64,000 bases of DNA from Bacteroidota bacterium (GTDB lineage Bacteria; Bacteroidota; Bacteroidia; Sphingobacteriales; Sphingobacteriaceae): contig JAEXHI010000002.1 of the NCBI GenBank assembly GCA_023450085.1, positions 62,001 through 126,000 on the forward strand, in the 5' to 3' direction. Both the position numbers and the translations under genes were made by a program. The notes below the pieces were generated by a model that did not search any database, was not told the DNA's origin, and was given only the letters and a program-made list of their open reading frames with translations. The number at the start of each line of letters is the position of its first letter. Within the stretch, counting starts at the first letter, position 1. Shown one piece after another: positions 52,325 to 61,457 of the stretch.

Positions 52325-53320
52325 ATGGAGAAAGTTTTAATTACACGTCGTATTAGCGAGAATGCTTTAGAATTGATCAGGAGGGAGGGCTATGAATTAA
52401 GTATTTATGCCGAAATCAAGGACTTAACGCAAGCACAGCTCATTAAAATGTGCGAGGGACATGCAGGGTTATTAAGTGTTGGGCCCAATAAAATTGACGA
52501 ACACTTCCTGAGTTCGTGTAAGCATTTAAAAGGCATTGCATTAATGAGCGTGGGGTACGATAAGGTAGATGTAGATGCGGCAATTAAACATGGAATGCCT
52601 ATTAGTAATACACCTGATGTATTGAGTGAAGCTACTGCTGATGTGGCTTTTTTATTGATGTTGTCTGTGGCAAGAAAAGCTTTCTTTATGCATAAAACCA
52701 TTGAACGTGGTGAATGGGGATTTTTTGATCCCATGAAAAACCTTGGGCAAGAGCTTTATGGCAAAACCATTGGTGTGCTGGGTTTGGGTAGGATAGGACT
52801 TGAACTTGCCAAAAAAGCAAAAGCAGCCTATGGAATGGAGGTGATTTACCATAACAGAAGTAAAAATCAAGAGGCTGAGAGATTGCTCAATGCCAATTAT
52901 GTATCTTTTGAAGAGCTGCTGAAACAAAGTGATGTGCTTTCGGTACATGTTAATTTAACTAAGGAGACGACAGGTATGTTTGATCGTGTTGCGTTTGAAA
53001 AAATGAAACCCAACGCTATTTTTATCAATACCGCACGTGGAGCGATCCATAACGAAAAAGATTTGATTGCTGCATTGCAAAACAAAACTATTTGGGGGGC
53101 TGGTTTAGATGTAACCAATCCTGAACCCATGGATAAGGCCAATCCTTTGTTGAATATGGAGAATGTTTGTGTACTGCCGCATATCGGCTCCGCTACCGAA
53201 GAAACTAGAGAGAAAATGGCAATAATGGCAGCGCAAAATATCATTAAAGCTTTAAAAGGAGAGCAAATGCCACAGGTGATTAACCCTGAGGTGTATCAAA
53301 AAGGGGAATTAATTTCTTGA
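52325..53320 (+). CDS. D-2-hydroxyacid dehydrogenase (glyoxylate/glycerate type)
   Basis: A 331-residue NAD(P)-dependent D-isomer 2-hydroxyacid dehydrogenase. It has the Rossmann motif IGVLGLGRIGLELA, catalytic Arg in INTARGAI, Glu in LDVTNPEPM and His in PHIGSAT. It resembles the glyoxylate reductase/hydroxypyruvate reductase (GhrB) group. It lies after a hydrolase and before a sugar-epimerase-like gene, consistent with sugar-acid metabolism, but that link is weak. Confidence 0.9.
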   Translation: MEKVLITRRISENALELIRREGYELSIYAEIKDLTQAQLIKMCEGHAGLLSVGPNKIDEHFLSSCKHLKGIALMSVGYDKVDVDAAIKHGMPISNTPDVLSEATADVAFLLMLSVARKAFFMHKTIERGEWGFFDPMKNLGQELYGKTIGVLGLGRIGLELAKKAKAAYGMEVIYHNRSKNQEAERLLNANYVSFEELLKQSDVLSVHVNLTKETTGMFDRVAFEKMKPNAIFINTARGAIHNEKDLIAALQNKTIWGAGLDVTNPEPMDKANPLLNMENVCVLPHIGSATEETREKMAIMAAQNIIKALKGEQMPQVINPEVYQKGELIS

Positions 53321-53430
53321 TCTATCCCGCTGACTCGGAGAGGGCCGTCTAGAGGAAGGCATCGCTATTGCTCCTATTTGCTTTTTATCAGTTTTTGCAC
53401 TAATAATATTTTTTGACACTGTTCCTAATA

Positions 53431-53463
53431 TCCACCTCTTTCAGGGGTAGGTGGAGGATTTTT
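53431..53463 (+). terminator. Terminator-like hairpin after the dehydrogenase
   Basis: TCCACCT (53431-53437) pairs with AGGTGGA (53449-53455) and GGATTTTT follows. The arm sequence resembles phylum-typical repeats. It lies in a 256-base gap (53321-53576) where no gene was seen. Confidence 0.65.
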
Positions 53464-53576
53464 AACCTAAATAGATCTTTAGTCTAAGAATCATGAGAAC
53501 AACTATAAATCAATAGAATTTGTTAGAGTTTGTTAAAATTTTAAAAAGATATTCTTAAAAGCTTTATTTTTATTTC

Positions 53577-54446
53577 ATGATTGTTTCTATAAAGAATGAG
53601 CACTTGGTTGTAGATTTTTCTACCAAAGGAGCAGAACTTCAACGTATCATGGGAACCGATAGTGAGGTAAACTACATGTGGAGTGGTGATGCAAATTTTT
53701 GGGGGAAGTTTAGCCCAGTGTTATTCCCAATTGTAGGAGCGTTTAAGGACAATACCTATTTCTACAAAGGCAAGCCATATCATTTATCAAGACATGGGTT
53801 TGCTCGAGATATGGAGTTTTCTTATGAAAAATTGAGTGCCACTGAAATTGCTTTTAAGCTGAGGCATAATGAGGAAACCCTGAAAAATTATCCTTTTGAA
53901 TTTGAGCTTAGCCTTAAGTACCAACTTCAAGGAGCTAGTCTGCAATGCACTTACCAAGTATCCAATCCGAGCAATCATCAACTTATATTTTCTATTGGTG
54001 GCCATCCCGCCTTTGCGGCACCTTTAAACCGTGAAGGAGTTTATACCGATTACTATTTGCAATTTGATAATGATGATGAGCTTACTTTTCATCATATTAT
54101 AGATAATCTGGTTTCAGACCAAACTACCACCTTAAAGCTTAACGATAAAATTTTTCCTTTAAAGCATGAACTCTTTTATGAAGATGCATTGGTTTTTAAA
54201 AATCTGAAAAGCAAACACATTAGGTTACTGAATACCAAAAATTATAATGGCCTGAATTTTCATTTTGAGGACTTCCCTTATTTTGGTATTTGGGCGGCTA
54301 AAGATGCTGATTTTGTTTGTTTAGAACCTTGGTGTGGTATAGCCGATGCCATTAACCATAACCAACAGCTGGAAGATAAAGAAGGAATGGAAAAGTTGGA
54401 GGGAGGACAAACTTGGGAACGTAGCTGGAAAATCTGTTGTTTTTAA
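53577..54446 (+). CDS. Aldose 1-epimerase family (LacX-like) protein
   Basis: A 289-residue galactose-mutarotase-superfamily protein. It begins IVSIKNEHLVVDFSTKGAEL and contains PVLFPIVGAFKDNTYFYKGK, SRHGFAR (the family HGFAR motif) and FSIGGHPAF with catalytic-type residues; LEPWCGIADA appears near the end. This is the LacX-like subgroup, whose substrates are unresolved. Monocistronic. Confidence 0.88.
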   Translation: MIVSIKNEHLVVDFSTKGAELQRIMGTDSEVNYMWSGDANFWGKFSPVLFPIVGAFKDNTYFYKGKPYHLSRHGFARDMEFSYEKLSATEIAFKLRHNEETLKNYPFEFELSLKYQLQGASLQCTYQVSNPSNHQLIFSIGGHPAFAAPLNREGVYTDYYLQFDNDDELTFHHIIDNLVSDQTTTLKLNDKIFPLKHELFYEDALVFKNLKSKHIRLLNTKNYNGLNFHFEDFPYFGIWAAKDADFVCLEPWCGIADAINHNQQLEDKEGMEKLEGGQTWERSWKICCF

Positions 54447-54570
54447 ACAGGTCTTTTCGGCATGGCGAGTTTACAGCCTGCTCCTACACTTTGGAAAAGC
54501 CATCTCAATTATTGATCTCAAATGATTAGCTTTAAACGGTTCCTTAATTTTAACCTTTGAATTTACCGAT

Positions 54571-56925
54571 TTGACGACCAGAAGAGATTTCCTAAAGCAG
54601 GCCAGTTTATTGTCGGGAGCTACGGCACTTTCCTCTGTTTTTCCAGAAGCCATTCAACGGGCTTTAGCGATTAACCCTAGCTTAGGCAGTACCTTTTACG
54701 ATGCCGAGCATATTGTTTTTCTGATGCAGGAAAACCGATCGTTTGATCACATGTTTGGCGCTATGAAAGGCGTTCGTGGTTTTAACGATCCTCATCCGCA
54801 TATTTTACCAAATCAAGATAAAGTTTGGCTGCAGCGCGACGCCAAGGGAAATGCTTATGCCCCTTTTCATGTAGATATTCATAAAACTAAAATTACTTGG
54901 CAGGGAGGTTTAGCACATTCGTGGCCTGATCAAATTGCGGCCAGAAATGATGGGAAGTATGATCAATGGATTCATGCCAAAACAGCGATGTGCCTAGCGC
55001 ATTATAGGAGGCACGATCTGCCTTTTTATTATGCCATGGCAGATGCTTTCACCATCTGCGACCATCATTTTTGTTCATCGTTAACAGGAACTACTCCCAA
55101 CAGATTGTTTTTCTGGACAGGTAATGTACGACCTCATCCAAATGATAAAGAAACTAAAGCCGTAGTGAGCAACTACCAAGCCGAATCTCATACCAACCGC
55201 TTTGTAGATTGGCCTACTTTTCCCGAATTATTGGAAGACCATGGAATAGATTGGCGGGTATATCAAAATGAGATTTGGACAGCTCAGCTACCTTCTGAAA
55301 AAGATGATTGGTTGGGTAATTATGGTGATAATGCCTTGGAATACGTAAAAAGGCATCAAGTAAAATTATCAGCTTATTTTAGGAAGAATGGTGATAAAAC
55401 GGTTACTCCAAATCTTTCGGCAGAAGAAGTGCTTGAAAAATACAATCGTTTAACGCCTCGAGAGAAAAATTTAATTGATAAAGCTTTTACCACCAATATT
55501 GATGCTAAGGACTATTTGGATTTGGCTCCCCACGCTTACGAGAATGAGCAAGGAGAACAAGAAACCTTAAATGTGCCAAAGGGTGATATTTTTTATCAGT
55601 TCAGAAAAGATGTAAAGGAAGGAAAGCTTCCTACAGTTTCTTGGTTGGTGGCTCCTCAACGCTTTTCGGAACATACCAGCTCGCCTTTATATGGGATTTG
55701 GTACGTGTCAGAAGCTTTAAATATCTTAACGGAAAATCCTGAAATATGGAAGAAGACCATTTTTATTGTTAACTACGATGAGAATGATGGTTATTATGAT
55801 CATATGCCTCCTTTTGTGGCGCCAAAACCTGATACTTTAGCTAGGGGAAAAGTATCAGTAGGAATTGATACCGCTTCTGACTATGAGGCCAATGAAGGTA
55901 GTCCTATTGGCTTGGGGTATCGTGTACCTATGATTGTGGCTTCGCCTTGGAGTAGAGGTGGATATGTAAACTCACAGGTTTTTGACCATACCAGCACTTT
56001 GATGTTTTTGGAGGATTTTCTCAAGCATAAAACGGGCAAGCACCTAAAAAGCGAGCAAATTAGTACTTGGCGTAGGGCCGTTTGCGGCGATTTGACTTCC
56101 ATATTTAGGCCTTATAAAGGTGAAAAGCTCAAATATCCAAGCATGCTGGAACGCAACCAAGTGATTGACCATATCCAAAAGGTAAAGAGCAAACCTCAAC
56201 AACGTATTCCCTTTCCATTAAAGGAAGAAGATATTGCAAAAATCAATAGACACCATGCTTTTGAAGATGGCGCATCGGCCTTGATGGCCAAACAGGAAAG
56301 AGGGACAAAGCCCGCCTGTGCATTGCCGTATCATTTAAGGGTTGATGCCCGTTTAAATGAAACTAAAACAAGTGTGGTGCTTGATTTTATGACAGAAGAG
56401 CAAAGTGTTGGAGCACCTTTTAATGTTTCGGCGCTAAATACCTATAGTGGTGAGCAAGGGCGTAATTGGTACATTGCCGTAAAAGCAAATGATCATATTG
56501 AGGATAATTGGGAAATAGATGCTTTTGCACAGGGGCGTTATGACCTGTCAGTGCATGGGCCAAATGGTTTTTACCGTAGATTCATGGGTAGCAAAGCTGA
56601 TCCTGATTTAATGCTTGCTGCAGTGCCTGAGTTGCAGGGTAATTCAAAAAGGTCTTCTGGTAATTTGCAATTGCTTTTAGAAAACAAGAGTAATCAAGTT
56701 ATGGAAGTATTGATTGTGAATGATGTGTACAAAGCCAATAACAAAACGATAAAGGTTGATGCTAGGAGTAAGAAAATAGTATCACTTAACTTGAAGAAAT
56801 ACCATCATTGGTATAATTTTAAGGTGAGGGTAAGTGGCTATGATGGCTATCAAGTGCATTATGCTGGTCACATTGAAACTGATGCGGATAGTACTACTGA
56901 TCCTTATATGGGGGGAGTAGTCTAG
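54571..56925 (+). CDS. Phosphocholine-specific phospholipase C
   Basis: A 784-residue exported enzyme of the PlcN/AcpA group that hydrolyses phospholipids to diacylglycerol. It starts at TTG 54571: MTTRRDFLKQASLLSG is a twin-arginine signal, and no ATG is near. The catalytic phosphoesterase domain has QENRSFDHMFGAMKGVRGF, LTGTTPNRLFFWTGN, NYDENDGYYDHMPPF and SPWSRGGYVNSQVFDHTSTL. Two C-terminal DUF756-type beta domains follow (about 590-690 and 695-775). It is possibly a phosphate-scavenging enzyme. No adjacent chaperone gene was seen. Confidence 0.93.
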   Translation: MTTRRDFLKQASLLSGATALSSVFPEAIQRALAINPSLGSTFYDAEHIVFLMQENRSFDHMFGAMKGVRGFNDPHPHILPNQDKVWLQRDAKGNAYAPFHVDIHKTKITWQGGLAHSWPDQIAARNDGKYDQWIHAKTAMCLAHYRRHDLPFYYAMADAFTICDHHFCSSLTGTTPNRLFFWTGNVRPHPNDKETKAVVSNYQAESHTNRFVDWPTFPELLEDHGIDWRVYQNEIWTAQLPSEKDDWLGNYGDNALEYVKRHQVKLSAYFRKNGDKTVTPNLSAEEVLEKYNRLTPREKNLIDKAFTTNIDAKDYLDLAPHAYENEQGEQETLNVPKGDIFYQFRKDVKEGKLPTVSWLVAPQRFSEHTSSPLYGIWYVSEALNILTENPEIWKKTIFIVNYDENDGYYDHMPPFVAPKPDTLARGKVSVGIDTASDYEANEGSPIGLGYRVPMIVASPWSRGGYVNSQVFDHTSTLMFLEDFLKHKTGKHLKSEQISTWRRAVCGDLTSIFRPYKGEKLKYPSMLERNQVIDHIQKVKSKPQQRIPFPLKEEDIAKINRHHAFEDGASALMAKQERGTKPACALPYHLRVDARLNETKTSVVLDFMTEEQSVGAPFNVSALNTYSGEQGRNWYIAVKANDHIEDNWEIDAFAQGRYDLSVHGPNGFYRRFMGSKADPDLMLAAVPELQGNSKRSSGNLQLLLENKSNQVMEVLIVNDVYKANNKTIKVDARSKKIVSLNLKKYHHWYNFKVRVSGYDGYQVHYAGHIETDADSTTDPYMGGVV

Positions 56926-57508
56926 GGGGAGCCCCTATCTTTGGGTATGCTTATGCAATAGGTTGGTAGTGTGGGTGGTGATCACACCAACCACAGATTT
57001 AACTTCTTTAAAAGATTTCTCGGCTACGCTCGAAATGACGACATTTTTTATAGCCTGTCAATTCAAAGAGATACCAGTATGGTATTATCACCCGCCATTA
57101 GAGAATCGAAAATCCGAAGGATTTCAATCCTTATAGAGAAATATATAAGTGAAATTATGCGACTCCTACGGAGTCGTACCCAAAGGAGATAGGTTTGTTT
57201 TTATAAATATTTGACCTCTTCGAGGTCTTAAACCAGGATCTATAGACAAAGTTTATACTTTTTGCTGATCGAACCCAAGTTTATTAAACCCGATTGAAAC
57301 GAGCACGAGGACAATTTTTAATTGGACGAGTAAAGTGTAAAGCGGGACTAAAGTTACCTAAGTATTGCTGAACATTGCTTTTCAAAAAGAGAATTTGATG
57401 TTTTTATGGTCTTGATATTTAGTGGTTTGTGAATATTTGTCTTTTTTTTTTGAAATCGACGTAGGGGTACATTTCTTTCTTGTTGTCTCATTTTAAAATA
57501 GGACATCA
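56926..57508. repeat. 583-bp gap rich in palindromes and repeats
   Basis: No gene was seen. Features are a GCTCGAAATGACG repeat near 57028, the palindrome CGACTCC-tac-GGAGTCG (57160-57176), GACCTC-ttc-GAGGTC (57213-57227), and a hairpin element (57290-57348, CAATT-ttt-AATTG core). It separates the phospholipase gene from the LA_2272 operon and must hold that operon's promoter. A TACATTTC near 57468 is a weak -7 candidate. Confidence 0.7.
57290..57348 (-). repeat. Interspersed hairpin element, copy 3
   Basis: Reading GATTGAAACGAGCA...AAAGCGGGA, this matches the reverse complement of copy 1 at 6807-6856 in its flanks (ATTGrAnCGAGCA ... AAAGCGG). The hairpin core is CAATT (57312-57316), ttt, AATTG (57320-57324). 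Confidence 0.5.
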
Positions 57509-58639
57509 ATGAAAGCATTAAACTTTACAAATCAATTTAATCAAATAAAAAAAGCAACCTACCTAGGAATTACTTTTTTAGGCTTTGCCTTCCAAACAAA
57601 TGCGCAAGACGCAAAAACAACCAAAGCTCATTTCGGACTCATTTATCCATTAAGCACTAACGGTACACATGCACCCTTGGATACCAATAATTTATCTATC
57701 CATTTGCTAGCGGGCATTTCTTCGGTAGAGAAAGGCTTCTCGTATGCTGGTTTAAGTAATGTGGTGCGTAATGAGAGCTATGGGGTACAAATTGCCGGTT
57801 TCTCTAACCATATCGGCAAACAAGCCAATGGAGCATTATTCGCAGGCTTTCTAAATACTTATCGTTCTGCTAAGGGCAGCCAATTTGCTGGTTTCGCCAA
57901 TTTAGCTCAAAGGAATGTGGAGGGAGCACAATTTGCTGGGTTTATAAATACCACAGGTGGCGACATGAAAGGTGTGCAGTTTGCGGGATTTTCTAATATT
58001 GCCAGAAATATATCGGCATCGCAATTTGCAGGTTTCATGAACGTAGCAAAAGACGTAAACGGGAGTCAGTTTGCTGGCTTCATTAATATCGCTAAAAAAG
58101 TAAAAGGTGCTCAAGTAGCGGGTTTCATTAACATCGCCGAAACAAGTGATAGCCCTATCGGGATCATTAACATCATTAAAAATGGAGAAAAAAGTATCGC
58201 TGCAACCATTGACGAAACTCAGACGTCTATGTTAACATTCAGGTCTGGAGGGAAAAACATGTACGGAATTATTGGAGTGGGTTACAACCTTAAAAACAAA
58301 GATGAGGTTTATGCCTTTGAAGCAGGTTTGGGTGCTCATTTCTTTAAGTCGAGATATTTTAGGCTAAACATGGAGTTAACGCAAACAGTTTTGGAAAGCT
58401 TTGAAAAAGGCGAATATTTTAAGGGAACTTTTAGGTTGTTGCCAGCCGTAAAGGTAGCTCCTTGGTTGGAGATTTTTGGAGGGCCTTCTATCAATTTTGT
58501 AAGTACCAATACGCTGGAAGGGAAAGCCCTGCATCCAGATAATGATGATTTAGTAATCCGCACTTGGCAACGTAAACATTCAGATTTTCAACAGTCATTG
58601 CACATTGGTTACCAAGCAGGTTTACAGTTTGTTTTTTAA
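57509..58639 (+). CDS. LA_2272-family surface repeat protein
   Basis: A 376-residue exported protein (signal peptide ending QTNAQ). A central block (about 85-215) is built from about 7 repeats of roughly 20 residues with consensus GxQFAGFxNxA, as in the LA_2272-type surface-repeat family named from Leptospira. The C-terminal part (about 245-376) is a beta-rich, barrel-like domain (FRSGGKNMYGIIGVGYNL; FEAGLGAHFFKSRYFRLNMELT). It is paralogous to the C-terminal half of the protein starting at 62414. It is the first gene of a six-gene operon. Confidence 0.82.
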   Translation: MKALNFTNQFNQIKKATYLGITFLGFAFQTNAQDAKTTKAHFGLIYPLSTNGTHAPLDTNNLSIHLLAGISSVEKGFSYAGLSNVVRNESYGVQIAGFSNHIGKQANGALFAGFLNTYRSAKGSQFAGFANLAQRNVEGAQFAGFINTTGGDMKGVQFAGFSNIARNISASQFAGFMNVAKDVNGSQFAGFINIAKKVKGAQVAGFINIAETSDSPIGIINIIKNGEKSIAATIDETQTSMLTFRSGGKNMYGIIGVGYNLKNKDEVYAFEAGLGAHFFKSRYFRLNMELTQTVLESFEKGEYFKGTFRLLPAVKVAPWLEIFGGPSINFVSTNTLEGKALHPDNDDLVIRTWQRKHSDFQQSLHIGYQAGLQFVF

Positions 58640-58659
58640 AAGATTTCACACACAAATAA

Positions 58660-59328
58660 ATGAAACATATGAAAAGAGTAATTGCAATCGTATTAAGCTT
58701 AGTCGTCATTATTCACTTTTCGGCGTGTAAAAAAGATCGATTAACAGGAAATGGAAACATCGTTTCTGAAACTAGAAACTTAGGGCACTTTTCCGGAATC
58801 AATTCTAGTGGTTCTACGCCCGTAGCAATAAAATACGGGACAGAATTTAGTGTGGTAGTAAAAGGCTCAAGTAATATCGTGCCTCATTACACCACCAGAG
58901 TAGTGAATAATGTGTTGCACATTGGCTTTGAAAGGGTGAGTATTAATAGGGATGATGTGGAGGTTATCTTAACAATACCTACCCTCAACAAGGTAGATTT
59001 AAGTGGCAGTACAGAGGTGGAAATTGAAGGAAATTTTCCTGTAATAGCTAGCTTGAATGTCTCTATTAGCGGGTCGGGAAAAGTAGAAGCAGATAATGCC
59101 ATTCAGATAGATCATGTAAAAGTTGACATTTCTGGCTCTGGAAAAGTAGATTTTGAGGAAGTTGTCGCTAAAACCGCTGATGCAGATATTTCTGGAAGTG
59201 GTAGTTTAAAGCTTCAGGTACAGGACAGAATCAAAGCGAAGATAAGTGGTAGTGGCAAAGTATACTACAAGGGCAATCCGGTAATTCAACAAGATATTAG
59301 CGGATCTGGCAAATTGATCAAATTATAA
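58660..59328 (+). CDS. GIN-domain (DUF2807) lipoprotein
   Basis: A 222-residue lipoprotein (HFSAC, Cys23) with a DUF2807 head-GIN domain. Repeated SGSGKV segments (for example ISGSGKVEA, ISGSGKVDF, ISGSGSLKL, ISGSGKVYY) form a right-handed parallel beta fold. Such proteins are surface-exposed in Bacteroidota; the function is unknown. It follows the LA_2272 gene by 20 bases and precedes the desaturase fusion by 15. Confidence 0.85.
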   Translation: MKHMKRVIAIVLSLVVIIHFSACKKDRLTGNGNIVSETRNLGHFSGINSSGSTPVAIKYGTEFSVVVKGSSNIVPHYTTRVVNNVLHIGFERVSINRDDVEVILTIPTLNKVDLSGSTEVEIEGNFPVIASLNVSISGSGKVEADNAIQIDHVKVDISGSGKVDFEEVVAKTADADISGSGSLKLQVQDRIKAKISGSGKVYYKGNPVIQQDISGSGKLIKL

Positions 59329-59343
59329 TTTAAATCAAATTTT

Positions 59344-60837
59344 ATGGCTGGCCAATCATTTTGGCAAGCTTTTGGGGCCAATTTTGGGGCTCAAAAGCTT
59401 GCCCTGGAAGATCTATATCTATTGCAAAGCAGCACACCTAATCTCGTTACCTATGCTTTGCCTTTTGTGGCGGTGTTTACCGTGCTTGAATTTGTGCTTG
59501 GAAAGATTTTTAAGCATGAAGATTATACCCACGAAGAATTGCAGGGCTCGTTATGGGTGGGCTTGGGGAATTTATTGGTAAATCTTTTCTTAAAATCGGG
59601 ATTGTTTATAGGTGCGGTATGGTTGTACAATCTTTTGCCTTGGCGTATGGAGTTGAGCTGGTTGAGTTTAATACCTTGCTTTTTGGTTTATGATTTTTGT
59701 AGCTATTGGTCGCACCGTATTTCCCATTTTAACCGCTTCTTTTGGGCGTCGCATGTGGTACATCATTCTGCCGAACATTATAACTTAACCGTAGCCTTTA
59801 GGCAAAGTTGGGTGCAACATGTAAAGGTGGTATTTTTTATTCCAGTAGCGTTGTGCGGTTTCCATCCGGTAATTTTTATGGTAGCCAGCCAAATGAGTAC
59901 GCTTTATCAGTTTTGGGTACATACCGAAACCATTGGCAAGCTTCATCCGTGGATAGAGAAATATTTTGGTACGCCATCTAACCATAGGGTACACCATGGT
60001 AGCCAGGAAAAATACATTGATAAAAACTTTGGGGCCACTTTTATGATATGGGACCATTTGTTTGGAACTTTTCAGTACGAAGAGGAAAAACCTAAATATG
60101 GTCTTACTACACCACTTACGGAAAAGAGTAATCCTTTTGTGCTTAATTTTCATGAGTACAGGGCCATTGCTGAAGATGTTAGGCAAAGCGATGGCCTAAA
60201 GGAAATGCTTTTCTTTTTGTTTGCTAGCCCAGCAAAAGTTTATCGCTACAAAGCTGGGCAACAACCTAAAAATCATCCACAATATAAGTTCACCCGCTTT
60301 TTAAAAGGAACTATTTTAGGGTTGTTCTTGCTTTTGGTAGCACAATTGTTGATGGCACAACCTCCTTTGCCTGAACCAAAACTGAAAAATATGCTTTTCT
60401 TTTTACAGCGTACACCCGATGCCAATACGGTGGTTTATCAATTGAATTTAGAAAAAGATGGTCGTTTAAATGAAAAATCCCCTGTGAAGGCATCGTGGAT
60501 AAGATATGAAGAAAATGGAGTGGTAAAGGAGCTGTCGGGCATTGAAACTAAATTTGCCTATGGGGTAAAATGTAAAGCATTGGGTAACGAGGCTTACGAA
60601 GTGCGATTGGTTTCTTATAAGAAATTGCCGATGTACTTATTGAAATCGCCCACCGACCAACAATATCGTTTGTATATTAAAGATGAGGGTAAAGACCTTT
60701 TGTTGAAACGGGTTTTTGTAAAGGTAGAGGGTGGAAGTTTTTGGTTTCCTAAGGTGCAGTACATCGATTTATTTACCATTGACAGCGAGAATGGGGCGCA
60801 AATTTTGAAACGGATTAATTTGTTAACCAATGGTTGA
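59344..60837 (+). CDS. Sterol desaturase/fatty-acid hydroxylase fused to DUF4833
   Basis: A 497-residue membrane protein. The N-terminal half (about 1-320) has four transmembrane segments and the histidine boxes of the non-haem di-iron fatty-acid hydroxylase family: YWSHRISHF, HVVHHSAEHYN and NHRVHHGS. After residue 325 comes a second hydrophobic segment (TILGLFLLLVAQLLMAQ) that looks like an internal signal peptide. It is followed by a DUF4833-like domain (NMLFFLQRTPDANTVVYQLN, WIRYEENG, FAYGVK). The fusion is unusual; no frameshift is evident. Confidence 0.8.
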   Translation: MAGQSFWQAFGANFGAQKLALEDLYLLQSSTPNLVTYALPFVAVFTVLEFVLGKIFKHEDYTHEELQGSLWVGLGNLLVNLFLKSGLFIGAVWLYNLLPWRMELSWLSLIPCFLVYDFCSYWSHRISHFNRFFWASHVVHHSAEHYNLTVAFRQSWVQHVKVVFFIPVALCGFHPVIFMVASQMSTLYQFWVHTETIGKLHPWIEKYFGTPSNHRVHHGSQEKYIDKNFGATFMIWDHLFGTFQYEEEKPKYGLTTPLTEKSNPFVLNFHEYRAIAEDVRQSDGLKEMLFFLFASPAKVYRYKAGQQPKNHPQYKFTRFLKGTILGLFLLLVAQLLMAQPPLPEPKLKNMLFFLQRTPDANTVVYQLNLEKDGRLNEKSPVKASWIRYEENGVVKELSGIETKFAYGVKCKALGNEAYEVRLVSYKKLPMYLLKSPTDQQYRLYIKDEGKDLLLKRVFVKVEGGSFWFPKVQYIDLFTIDSENGAQILKRINLLTNG

Positions 60838-61447
60838 TTGTGTAGCTGAAACCAAACCGATATATTTGAACTATCTAAACGTGAATATAGCCGTACAAAC
60901 ATATAGCGACGCTGCTTTTGAGCAGCTCTTTAAGTCACATTATAAGGCTTTGCACTCTTATGCCAATATGCTATTGAAAGATCTTGATACTGCCGAAGAA
61001 GTGGTGCAGTCGATGTTTTTAAAGCTTTGGGAAAAACGACATTTGTTGGATGCTCAGACTTCTATTAAAGCCTATCTGTATAAATGTGTGTATAACGATA
61101 GCCTTAACCTCATGAAGCATGAGCAGGTTAAAAATAAATACCAAGATTTTAGCTTGCATACGATGAACACCGAGCATGAAGCGGCATCTAATAAGGTAGA
61201 ACTATCGGAATTACAAAGGCAATTGCAATATGCTTTAAATGCCTTGCCAGAGCAGTGTAGGATTGTTTTCCAAATGAGTCGTTTTGAAGAGTTGAAGTAT
61301 AAGGAGATAGCCGAAAGATTAGGTATTTCTGTCAAAACGGTAGAGAACCAAATGGGCAAGGCGCTTAAAATTTTACGCCTCAAGTTAGTTGACTTTTTAG
61401 TGCTGGTACTATTGGGACTGGCTAATTATAATGATTATCTAAATTAA
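60830..61447 (+). CDS. ECF RNA polymerase sigma factor (FecI-like)
   Basis: A 205-residue sigma-70 family ECF factor. Region 2 is FEQLFKSHYKALHSYANMLL...AEEVVQSMFLKLWEKR and region 4 is LPEQCRIVFQMSRFEELKYKEIAERLGISVKTVENQM. The start overlaps the desaturase gene by 8 bases; an internal GTG at about 60881 is possible, as the first 17 residues are unlike the family. It pairs with the downstream FecR and is presumably held inactive by it. Confidence 0.92.
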   Translation: MVDCVAETKPIYLNYLNVNIAVQTYSDAAFEQLFKSHYKALHSYANMLLKDLDTAEEVVQSMFLKLWEKRHLLDAQTSIKAYLYKCVYNDSLNLMKHEQVKNKYQDFSLHTMNTEHEAASNKVELSELQRQLQYALNALPEQCRIVFQMSRFEELKYKEIAERLGISVKTVENQMGKALKILRLKLVDFLVLVLLGLANYNDYLN

Positions 61448-61457
61448 GCGAAGCGAT

